NCBI GenBank assembly: GCA_947456915.1
Contig: CANGUQ010000105.1
Location: 1 to 10,346 of the forward strand
Direction of reading: 5' to 3'
Length of the DNA stretch: 10,346 nt
From: Betaproteobacteria bacterium
GTDB lineage: Bacteria; Pseudomonadota; Gammaproteobacteria; Burkholderiales; CAIKXV01
Shown here: in pieces, positions 1 to 6,284 of the stretch
Numbering within the stretch: position 1 is the stretch's first letter
How the letters are laid out: every line of letters begins with the position of its first letter
Position numbers and translations under genes: made by a program
Notes under the pieces: model-generated
Seen by the model: the letters and a program-made list of their open reading frames with translations, nothing else
Told to the model about the DNA's origin: nothing
The model's database searches: none

Positions 1-1193
1 AGCGCCGCTGCGGCTCGTCCCTCGGGGCGCCCGCCCGCAGCCGCCGCGGCGGCGAGCGTCCCGAACCACGGATAGCCGGCGAACAGCTCGTCGCCGCCGG
101 TGCCCGAGATCGCCACCGTCACTTCACGGCGGGCGAACGCCGACACCAGCCACGAGTTCAGGCCGTCGACGCTGGGCTGATCGAGCGCGCGTGCGAATGC
201 GCCGATGCCTTCGGCCACCTGGCGTGCATCGATCTGGATGCGCGCGTGCCGGGTGCCGAGCAGTGCCGCGATCCGCGCGGCGTCGTCGGTCTCGTCCAGC
301 TCGCGCCCCTCCTCGCCGAACCCGATCGAGAAGGTGCTGATCCGCGCACCGCTGTGACGGCTCATCAGGGCGACCAGCGCCGACGAGTCGACGCCGCCGC
401 TGAGAAAGGCGCCGACCGGCACGTCGCTCACCATCTGCGAGGCCACGGCGGCATCGAGCGCTGCGCGCAGCGCAGCGACCTGCGCGGAATAGGGCTGGCC
501 GGCGAGCCCGCGGTCGCGCCCCGGCGCGCGCCAGTACGGCTCGATGCGCTCGCCGGCGGCATCGACGACCATCCGGTGTCCGGGCAGCAGCATGTTTACC
601 CCGCGCACTACCGTGTGCGGCTGGGCGACGGAGCCGAACGTCAGCAGCCCCCACAGCGCCTGCGCGTCGGGCTGGGCATCCACCCATCCGCCAGCGAGCA
701 GCGCCTTCATCTCGGATGCGAATGCGAGGCCGGCTGCGGTGCGCGCATACAGCAGGGGCTTGACGCCGAGCTGGTCGCGGGCGAGCAGCACGCGCTCGCG
801 ACCGGCGCCACCACGGGCGTCCAGGATGGCGAACGCGAACATTCCCCGCATCCGCTCGACACAGGCGTCGCCGTACTCGAGATACATCTGCAGCACGACC
901 TCGGTGTCGGACGCCGAGCGCAACGTGCGTCCCCGCTGCCGCAGCAGGGCGCGCTCGCTGCGGTAGTTGTAGAGCTCGCCGTTGTAGACGATCCACACCT
1001 GCCCGTCGCCGCTCGGCATCGGCTGGTGCGCTGCCTGCGACAGGTCGATCACGGCAAGCCGGGCCATACCCAGCGTTGCGAACGGCGTTGAATGCACGCC
1101 GCGATCGTCAGGCCCGCGATGGTGCATCGCCGCGACCATGCGCTCGACCGCCGGTTGCGCGCCGTGGCCGATCACGCCGCAGATCCCGCACAT
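1..1193 (-). CDS. asnB: Asparagine synthetase (glutamine-hydrolysing) family amidotransferase, 3' end cut by window
   Basis: The first 397 codons of a class II glutamine amidotransferase are visible; the rest lies beyond the left edge (AsnB-type proteins usually have about 600 residues or more). The start is ATG followed by Cys2, the N-terminal nucleophile exposed after Met removal, in MCGICGVIG. Glutaminase motifs follow: HHRGPDDRG (24-32) and YNGELYNY (70-77). The synthetase domain has the pyrophosphate loop SGGVDSS (265-271) and SGTGGDELFAGY (363-374). The upstream sequence GGGAG lies about 10 nt before the ATG, and the gap to the preceding methyltransferase-like gene is 18 bp. Family knowledge: these enzymes hydrolyse glutamine and pass ammonia to an adenylated carboxylate. 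Homologues inside O-antigen loci (WbpS type) are thought to amidate uronic acids, and a UDP-uronic acid dehydrogenase lies in the same operon, so uronamide formation is the favoured inference over housekeeping asparagine synthesis. The family is certain; the substrate is not. Confidence 0.95.
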   Translation of the reverse strand, partial: MCGICGVIGHGAQPAVERMVAAMHHRGPDDRGVHSTPFATLGMARLAVIDLSQAAHQPMPSGDGQVWIVYNGELYNYRSERALLRQRGRTLRSASDTEVVLQMYLEYGDACVERMRGMFAFAILDARGGAGRERVLLARDQLGVKPLLYARTAAGLAFASEMKALLAGGWVDAQPDAQALWGLLTFGSVAQPHTVVRGVNMLLPGHRMVVDAAGERIEPYWRAPGRDRGLAGQPYSAQVAALRAALDAAVASQMVSDVPVGAFLSGGVDSSALVALMSRHSGARISTFSIGFGEEGRELDETDDAARIAALLGTRHARIQIDARQVAEGIGAFARALDQPSVDGLNSWLVSAFARREVTVAISGTGGDELFAGYPWFGTLAAAAAAGGRPEGRAAAA

Positions 1194-1211
1194 GCGCGCG
1201 CCGCTCCCGCG

Positions 1212-2111
1212 CTAGATCAGCTGGATGCCGCGGCGCTGCGCGCGGCAGCGCAGCCAGCGGTGGGACCGCCGCAGCAGCGGCCGCAGCGGCGCGAGCAGCG
1301 GCTGCAAGGCGGCCGGTACCCGTTCGCGAAATCCCGAGCTCGACTGGCGCATTCCCGCCCCCTCGTCGGGCGCGAACACACCCTGTGTGGGCCGCTGCGG
1401 CGAATCGACCGTGGACGCCTTGCGTGCGACGAAGAACACCAGCCACGAGCGGGCCGTCTCCAGCAGGCACTCCAGCGGCATGCCGTATCGGTACTCGAAG
1501 AACGGGCGCGGACGCTCGTAGTCCTCCAGCACATCGCGATAGTCGGACGCCATCAGGAAGCAGCGAAACTCGGTGAAGCCGTTGACGCGGTAGTAGTCGT
1601 GAAACAGGCAGGGATTGAGCGCGTAGAAGCCGTGATCCATGTCCTGCGATGCCAGGTGGATCACGCAGCCTCCGGGCTGCACCAATGCTGCGGTATTGGC
1701 GAACGCGGCGGGTACATCGAACACGTGCTCGACGGTTCCGCCGTCGAGCACGAGACCGAAACGGCTGCACAGCGACTCCGGGACCGGCAGGTTCAGGTCG
1801 TGCAGAATCGCCGGCCGGTCGTAGTCGTACTTGTCCAGATCGACGTACGCCTCGAAACCCATCGCCTCGAACAGCACCCGGGCGTGCACGAAATCGCGCG
1901 CAAGCCGCGAGAGATCGGCATCGCCGCGAAACAGCCGGCTGGTGTGTGGCGCGGGCTCAGCCGGTGGATGCCAGGTGCACCCGGCCTGCACGAAGTAGCG
2001 CTCGAGCTGGCGCACCGACGCCCAGACGTCCTGGTTACCGAGCACGCACGCGCGGCCGCCGAACCGATAGGCCTTGTGCAGCCTCAGCAGCAGACGGATG
2101 TGACTGGGCAT
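1212..2111 (-). CDS. Methyltransferase-like protein with degenerate SAM-binding loop
   Basis: A 299-residue protein beginning MPSHIRLLLR. The middle looks like the second half of a class I SAM-methyltransferase fold: FGLVLDGGTVEHVFDVPAAF (118-137) resembles the strand 4 and post-motif region (D/E-x-x-x-x-EH) of sugar methyltransferases, and VQPGGCVIHL (144-153) resembles the PGG turn. The glycine-rich motif I (GxGxG) is missing; the region near the N-terminus instead has VLGNQDV (23-29). The last 45 or so residues are Arg/Leu/Pro-rich and could form an amphipathic basic tail at the membrane surface (inference). The gene is fifth after wzm in the unit's order of intact genes, 22 bp after a zinc-ribbon methyltransferase and 18 bp before the AsnB-like gene. 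A purine-rich AGGAGCAGGA stretch upstream supplies the ribosome site and decides this ATG over longer frames. Likely a glycan or lipid-glycan modifying enzyme, but catalytic activity is uncertain. Confidence 0.85.
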   Translation of the reverse strand: MPSHIRLLLRLHKAYRFGGRACVLGNQDVWASVRQLERYFVQAGCTWHPPAEPAPHTSRLFRGDADLSRLARDFVHARVLFEAMGFEAYVDLDKYDYDRPAILHDLNLPVPESLCSRFGLVLDGGTVEHVFDVPAAFANTAALVQPGGCVIHLASQDMDHGFYALNPCLFHDYYRVNGFTEFRCFLMASDYRDVLEDYERPRPFFEYRYGMPLECLLETARSWLVFFVARKASTVDSPQRPTQGVFAPDEGAGMRQSSSGFRERVPAALQPLLAPLRPLLRRSHRWLRCRAQRRGIQLI

Positions 2112-2137
2112 CAGACCCACGTCCTGCTCCTGCTCAT
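2111..2137 (-). other. Possible 8-codon coupling mini-ORF (MSRSRTWV)
   Basis: Between the two methyltransferase-like genes an ATG overlaps the upstream stop as ATGA. It reads eight codons (MSRSRTWV) and ends in a TGA that overlaps the next start as TGATG. Seen directly in the sequence. It may relay ribosomes between genes, or it may be chance, because the same bases hold the Shine-Dalgarno-like AGGAG of the next gene. Confidence 0.2.
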
Positions 2138-3111
2138 GGCCGCTGCGGCTCCGCAGCCGGCGCCATCGGCTGCCTGAAGCGCACGTAGATCGACTGCCCG
2201 CGCAGCGGCCGGAAGTACTGCAACCCCGCCGCGCGCAGCGCACGGAAGAATGCACGCAGCCCGAGCGAGACGATCGTCCTGAGCGCAGCCACGGGTGGCG
2301 ACCGGCCGTGCAGTACGTGAGCGACCCACGACACCGACCAGTAGCTGTGGTTCTCCAGCAGCAGCGGCTCGCGCGCAACGCGCTCGAGCTGCAGCCCCGT
2401 ACGCTCGCCCAGTGCGCGAAGCGCGCGCAGACGCCAGCGGGTAGCGTGATGCGGCGGCATGTTCATCGCGCAGGGGTCCAGAAACCGCAGCGGGCCGTCC
2501 TGATCGGGAACCGACACGCACACGAGGCCGCCCGGACGCACCAGCCGAGCGAGCTTCGTCATGAAGTCCACTGGATCGGCCACGTGTTCCAGTACGTGAA
2601 AGCTGAAGGCGGCGTCCAGCGTCCCTGCTGCGGGAACCGCCTCCAGGCTGTCGAAGACCCGCAGACCTCTCTCTCGCGCGCGCGCCGCTGCCGGTTCGTT
2701 GTACTCGATGCCGTACACGGTGCCCACGTTGCTCGCGGCGCGCTGCAGGAAGTTGCCCGTACCGCAGCCCACGTCGATGAGGCTCGTGCAGCCGGCCGCG
2801 TCCTCGATCGCCACGTCGAAGTCCCACTTCGTCTCGGAGTAGCCGAACTCCGAGTCCTTCTGTGCGCCACTGAGGTTGTACCCCTCGACGTAGAACTGCG
2901 GCGTGCCGATGATCTGCGGCAGGAAGATGCCCAGACCGCAGCGCGCGCACTCGTGGAGCTGCGTGCCCGCGGCCTGCCGCTGGTGCTGCGCAACGAGCTC
3001 GCTCGAGAACGTGATGGGTCGCCAAGCCTCGAACAGGCTCCGCGTCGTCATGTATTCGCCGACGGCGCGCAGCCGTCCACTGCACACCGGGCAGGCAGGC
3101 GGTTCGGTCAC
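2134..3111 (-). CDS. Class I SAM-dependent methyltransferase with N-terminal zinc-ribbon-like Cys pairs
   Basis: A 325-residue protein from a GTG start that overlaps the preceding stop as GTGA; an in-frame extension upstream would run far into the previous gene and is not favoured. Two Cys pairs, CPVC (7-10) and CARC (55-58), form a probable structural zinc ribbon, common in methyltransferases of sugar and polysaccharide loci. SAM-binding motif I is intact: LIDVGCGTGN (111-120). The acidic residue ending the second strand is in YGIEYN (133-138), and FSFHVLEHVADP (169-180) plus VRPGGLVCVSVP (191-202) complete the Rossmann-like core. MPPHHATRWR (218-227) matches the conserved post-core loop of this group. 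Cytosolic; expected to methylate a sugar or a terminal glycan residue. It sits between the TylF-type enzyme and the atypical methyltransferase-like protein, in the block following the exporter. Family assignment is firm; the acceptor is unknown. Confidence 0.92.
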   Translation of the reverse strand: MTEPPACPVCSGRLRAVGEYMTTRSLFEAWRPITFSSELVAQHQRQAAGTQLHECARCGLGIFLPQIIGTPQFYVEGYNLSGAQKDSEFGYSETKWDFDVAIEDAAGCTSLIDVGCGTGNFLQRAASNVGTVYGIEYNEPAAARARERGLRVFDSLEAVPAAGTLDAAFSFHVLEHVADPVDFMTKLARLVRPGGLVCVSVPDQDGPLRFLDPCAMNMPPHHATRWRLRALRALGERTGLQLERVAREPLLLENHSYWSVSWVAHVLHGRSPPVAALRTIVSLGLRAFFRALRAAGLQYFRPLRGQSIYVRFRQPMAPAAEPQRP

Positions 3112-3848
3112 GATCCGCCCGGCGGCACGCCGGCCACGGTGAACACGACACCGTTCCACCCGAACGAGAGCAGTTCGCGCAACTGGAGACCGGGGTTGCG
3201 CGCCAGCCATTCGCCGACCGCACGCTGCTGCCCGTGGTCGGGCAGGTTGCGGTAACAGCGCCAGTCGTCGAACGCCACCACGCTGCCCTCGGTGATCCTG
3301 GGCGTGAGGTAGTCGAGCACGGGTACCGTCGATTCGTACAGATCGCAGTCCACCCAGGCCACCGCGATCCGGTCCACGCCGTGAGTGGCTCCCGCCGGCC
3401 CGCGCAAGGTGTCGCTGAACCAGCCCTGAACCGTCTTCAGCCTCGCCGGATCGACGCGCGCACGTCGCATGTTGCGGATGAAGTCCGCGTGCGAGCAGGC
3501 GAACTGCGCACGGTAGAAGTGACTGGTGTAACCGTCACGCGCGTCGATGCCTGCTGGCTCGGGCAGCCCCTCGAACGAGTCGTAGGCAACGAATCGCATC
3601 GCCGGGAAGAGCGTACCCATCGTGCGCCAGGCGTGGGCGAACGTGGTGCCTTGCCACACCCCGAACTCGCAGTAGTCGCCCTCGATCTGTGCGCCGACCA
3701 GATACTCTGCAACCTGCTCGATGCCGTAATAGCGACGGTTGAATTCGCGGTACTCGATGTCCCGGATCCGGTTGTACACCCCGCGCAGCAGCAGTCGCTG
3801 CACCGGGTGACGGACGATGCGGGCGAGTTCCTTCAGGTAGGGATTCAC
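3108..3848 (-). CDS. TylF/MycF-type O-methyltransferase
   Basis: A 246-residue protein of the TylF (macrocin O-methyltransferase) family, which methylates sugar hydroxyls using SAM and a divalent metal. Visible landmarks: GDYCEFGVWQG (57-67), the SAM-binding start of the fold; VAYDSFEGLP (87-96); VAWVDCDLYEST (163-174), with metal-ligand candidates Asp167 and Asp169; a second acidic pair, Asp194-Asp195, in VVAFDDW; and GWNGVVFTV near the end. Length is typical for the family. The start is GTG: it overlaps the wzt stop as GTGA and has GGAG 8 nt upstream. The stop in turn overlaps the next start as GTGA. The position directly after wzt suggests a link with cargo recognition or terminal methylation of the exported polysaccharide (inference). 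An alternative GTG three codons upstream is possible but poorly placed for the ribosome site. Confidence 0.92.
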   Translation of the reverse strand: MNPYLKELARIVRHPVQRLLLRGVYNRIRDIEYREFNRRYYGIEQVAEYLVGAQIEGDYCEFGVWQGTTFAHAWRTMGTLFPAMRFVAYDSFEGLPEPAGIDARDGYTSHFYRAQFACSHADFIRNMRRARVDPARLKTVQGWFSDTLRGPAGATHGVDRIAVAWVDCDLYESTVPVLDYLTPRITEGSVVAFDDWRCYRNLPDHGQQRAVGEWLARNPGLQLRELLSFGWNGVVFTVAGVPPGGS

Positions 3849-5179
3849 GGCATGGACTCCGCGGCACTGCGGCCCGGCGCGTCGCAGGCGCTCGCGGGGG
3901 CACCCGGATCTGCAGCCGCATCCGCCTGCGGCAGATAGTCGAACTCGCACATGTAGACCCCCGGAAACGGCGGCGTGTAGAGAATATCCTCCCGGCGCGC
4001 CTCGATCCGGAAGCTCGTGGCGTAGCGGATGCCGTCGATATCGGCGACGTTCTGCACGCCCAGCCACAGCCCCACCGTGTACAGATCCGGCCGCAGGCGC
4101 AGGTTGTGCAGGTGAAACACCACGGTGCGCGTCTCGCCCGCGCCGAGGGTCAGCGCCTTGCCCTTGATCAGGGAATTCACGTCCACGAGACGGTTGCCCA
4201 GTTCGTCGTAGACGATCAGCGCGACAGTCGCTGCGTTGACCGGCCGGACCGCGTGAATCATCACGGTGAACAGCAGATCGCTGCCGGTCTGCGGAAACTC
4301 GGCTGGCGCGCCATCGGCCGCCCGAGCCTCGAGCGCGATCGACCTGAAGTGCGCGTCCCCGCTGCCGTAGCGCTCGACCTGCGTCAGGTCGTTCTGGCCG
4401 AGGCTGGTGTCCTGCACCGAGCTCTGGTACTGACGAATCACCGCCTGCGGATCGCCTTGCGCGATCAACCGCCCCCGGTCCAGCAGCATGCACCGGGTGC
4501 TCATGCTGAGGATGGTCGACATGTTGTGGCTGACCAGAATCAGCGTTCGTCCCTCGGCCGCCACGTCTTCCATCTTCGCCAGGCACTTCTTCTGGAAGTG
4601 GATGTCGCCCACCGCCAGCACTTCGTCGACGATCAGCGCATCGGGATCGAGGTGCACCGCAACCGAGAACGCGAGGCGCACGTACATCCCGCTCGAGTAG
4701 CGCTTGACCGGCGTCTCCAGGAACTGCTCGACCTCGGCGAACGCCACGATCTCGTCGAACCGCCGGGCGATGTCGCGCCGAGACAGTCCGTGGATCGCCC
4801 CGCTCAGCCACACATTCTCGCGGCCGGTGAGTTCCGGGTGGAACCCGGTTCCGACCTCCAGCAGGCTGGCGAGCCGCCCTCGGATACGCAGCGTGCCGGT
4901 CGTGGGTTCGGTGATGCGGCTCAGGATCTTCAGCAGCGTCGACTTGCCCGCGCCGTTGCGCCCGATCAGTCCGATGCGCTCGCCCTGCCGGATCTCGAAG
5001 CCCACGTCGCGCAGCGCCCAGAACTCGCGCTCGCCGGGCTGCGGCGCCGCGCCGCCTGCGCGCAGCCACCGGCGCACACTGCCGGCGAGCACGTCGCGCA
5101 GCGCGTAGTACTTCTCCCGCCCCTGGCTGGCGAGCATGAAGCGCTTGGAAACGTGGTCGGCGGTGATGGCGGCAGTCAT
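3845..5179 (-). CDS. wzt: Polysaccharide ABC exporter ATP-binding protein with C-terminal cargo-binding domain (Wzt)
   Basis: A 444-residue ABC ATPase. The nucleotide-binding domain occupies about residues 1-260: Walker A GRNGAGKST (73-81), the Wzt-typical LLEVGTGFHPELTGREN (106-122), signature YSSGMYVRL (161-169), Walker B ALIVDE (181-186) and switch His218 in LVSHN. About 180 further residues follow (roughly 270-430), rich in beta-strand patterns. This matches long Wzt proteins, whose C-terminal carbohydrate-binding domain recognises the terminal modification of the finished glycan; short KpsT-type ATPases lack it. It pairs with Wzm, encoded 7 bp upstream, to move undecaprenyl-diphosphate-linked polysaccharide across the inner membrane. 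The last 25 residues or so are Ala/Pro-rich. No strong Shine-Dalgarno is visible, so translation probably depends on coupling with wzm. Three methyltransferase-like genes follow, consistent with cap-dependent export. Confidence 0.96.
   Translation of the reverse strand: MTAAITADHVSKRFMLASQGREKYYALRDVLAGSVRRWLRAGGAAPQPGEREFWALRDVGFEIRQGERIGLIGRNGAGKSTLLKILSRITEPTTGTLRIRGRLASLLEVGTGFHPELTGRENVWLSGAIHGLSRRDIARRFDEIVAFAEVEQFLETPVKRYSSGMYVRLAFSVAVHLDPDALIVDEVLAVGDIHFQKKCLAKMEDVAAEGRTLILVSHNMSTILSMSTRCMLLDRGRLIAQGDPQAVIRQYQSSVQDTSLGQNDLTQVERYGSGDAHFRSIALEARAADGAPAEFPQTGSDLLFTVMIHAVRPVNAATVALIVYDELGNRLVDVNSLIKGKALTLGAGETRTVVFHLHNLRLRPDLYTVGLWLGVQNVADIDGIRYATSFRIEARREDILYTPPFPGVYMCEFDYLPQADAAADPGAPASACDAPGRSAAESMP
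3857..3860 (-). promoter_or_regulatory. Ribosome binding site (GGAG) fixing the GTG start of the TylF-type gene
   Basis: GGAG lies 8 nt before the GTG at 3848, inside the last codons of wzt. It supports initiation at the GTGA overlap. The nearer ATG at 3853 reads only two codons before a stop. Confidence 0.6.
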
Positions 5180-5186
5180 GTGCGGG

Positions 5187-6032
5187 TCAGATCATGTCGG
5201 AGAAGCTCTTCTCCATCGAACGGAAGTAGCGCACACCGACGAACAGCAACAGCGCAACCACCGAACACGACACGGCGAATCCAGGCCACCACGGCTCGTG
5301 CCCGGCGCCCAGTACCGACCAGCGAAACCCGTCGATCGCCGCCACCATCGGGTTGAGCGAGAACGCGAGTCGCCACGCCTCGGGCACCAGCGCGCTGGTG
5401 TACCCCACCGGCGACACGTAAAGGCCGATCTGCACGACGAACGGGATCACGTAGCGGAAATCGCGGTACTTGACGTTCAGCGCGGCAAGCCAAAGGCCGG
5501 CGCCAACCGCCGCTGCGAAGGCGAGCGCGACGAACAGCGGCAGCAGCAGGATGGGCCACCCGGGCCAGTGCCCGTACAGCAGCAGCAGGCCGGCGAGGAT
5601 CAGCAACGACAGCAGCAGTTCGACCAGGCTCACGATCACCGCGCTGGCCGGAATGATGATGCGCGGGAAGTACACCTTGGTGATCAGACTCGCGTTGTCC
5701 ATCATGCTGTTGGCCGCCTCGCTGAACGCGTTGGCGAAGAACAGCCAGGGCAGCAGGCCGCTGATCACGATCAGCGCGTAGGGCAGCCCGCCCGACTCCA
5801 GCCCGGCGAGCTTGCCGAACACCAGCGTGAAGGCGATCAGCGTGAGCAGCGGCCGCAGCAGCGTCCACGCCACACCGATCACCGTCTGCTTGTAGCGAAC
5901 CAGAATGTCGCGCCAGGCGAGAAACCAGAACAGCTCGCGATAGCGCCACAGGTCGAGCCAGTAGCGCCGCTCCCCGCGACCGGCAACGATCACGATCTCG
6001 GGCTTGTCCGAAAGGTTCGTTGCCTCGCTCAC
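5187..6032 (-). CDS. wzm: Polysaccharide ABC exporter permease (Wzm)
   Basis: A 281-residue ABC-2 type membrane protein. After a cytosolic N-terminus with WRYRELFWFLAWRDILVRYK (29-48), an amphipathic entry helix typical of the family, there are about six hydrophobic segments near 54-73, 84-104, 128-153, 158-184, 193-212 and 250-268. NVKYRDFRYVIPF (186-198) and the SPVGY and NPM motifs (207-211, 227-229) are usual in Wzm/TagG/RfbA permeases. It forms the channel for lipid-linked O-polysaccharide and is powered by Wzt, encoded 7 bp downstream. The start is GTG, overlapping the stop of the truncated oxidoreductase ORF as GTGA; no strong ribosome site of its own is visible, so coupling is likely. 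An inverted repeat with a 7-bp stem at 5199-5214 lies in the last codons. The product is certain at family level. Confidence 0.96.
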   Translation of the reverse strand: MSEATNLSDKPEIVIVAGRGERRYWLDLWRYRELFWFLAWRDILVRYKQTVIGVAWTLLRPLLTLIAFTLVFGKLAGLESGGLPYALIVISGLLPWLFFANAFSEAANSMMDNASLITKVYFPRIIIPASAVIVSLVELLLSLLILAGLLLLYGHWPGWPILLLPLFVALAFAAAVGAGLWLAALNVKYRDFRYVIPFVVQIGLYVSPVGYTSALVPEAWRLAFSLNPMVAAIDGFRWSVLGAGHEPWWPGFAVSCSVVALLLFVGVRYFRSMEKSFSDMI

Positions 6033-6283
6033 GCTGCGGGTCCGCTCGCAACGCGCGCGGCGCCGCTGCCGGCGAGCATCTGCGCGTACGAGGCAAAACC
6101 GCGGGCACCGGTGAGTTCACTCGCCTTCGAGAGCGCCGCAGAATCGACGTCGCACACCGCCACCAGGTCGACGTCGTCCTTGCGCTGGGCGAGCGCCGCG
6201 AAGTGATTGGCGGCGATCCGTCCACAGCCGGCGAGCGCGATGCGCAGCCGGCGATCACGGATGGGCGCGGGATACGTGACCAC
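6029..6283 (-). pseudogene. Truncated Gfo/Idh/MocA oxidoreductase (WlbA/WbpB-like), N-terminal NAD-binding half-domain only
   Basis: An 84-residue open frame that begins like a complete sugar oxidoreductase: the dinucleotide-binding turn AGCGRIAANHF (18-28), the strand-2 acidic residue in VAVCDVD (41-47), and ASYAQMLA (64-71). Family members have about 310-350 residues; here the frame ends after GSGAARVASGPAA, before the EKP motif and the whole substrate domain. It therefore cannot be an active dehydrogenase. In the WbpA-WbpB/WlbA pathway this enzyme oxidises C3 of UDP-GlcNAcA, and its place directly after the WbpA-like gene (1 bp gap) fits that identity. The start is GTG, with GAAGG 6 nt upstream. 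The stop forms a GTGA overlap with wzm, so the short frame may still be translated and feed ribosomes into wzm. An internal deletion is the simplest explanation; the assignment to WlbA rather than another Gfo/Idh member is inferred from context. Confidence 0.8.
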
Positions 6284-6284
6284 G

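Noticed and set aside
246..1091. Long plus-strand open frame opposite the AsnB-like gene
   Set aside because: It is antisense to a gene with clear amidotransferase motifs; the composition is a GC-codon shadow with no recognisable domain.
5199..5214. Inverted repeat GGAGAAGCTCTTCTCC as a terminator or attenuator
   Set aside because: It lies within the last wzm codons, has only a two-base centre, and no U-tract follows before wzt. It is more likely a codon-level coincidence.
4106..6206. Two long plus-strand open frames opposite wzt and wzm
   Set aside because: His/Gln/Arg-rich peptides typical of the complement of high-GC genes; the minus-strand products are unambiguous.
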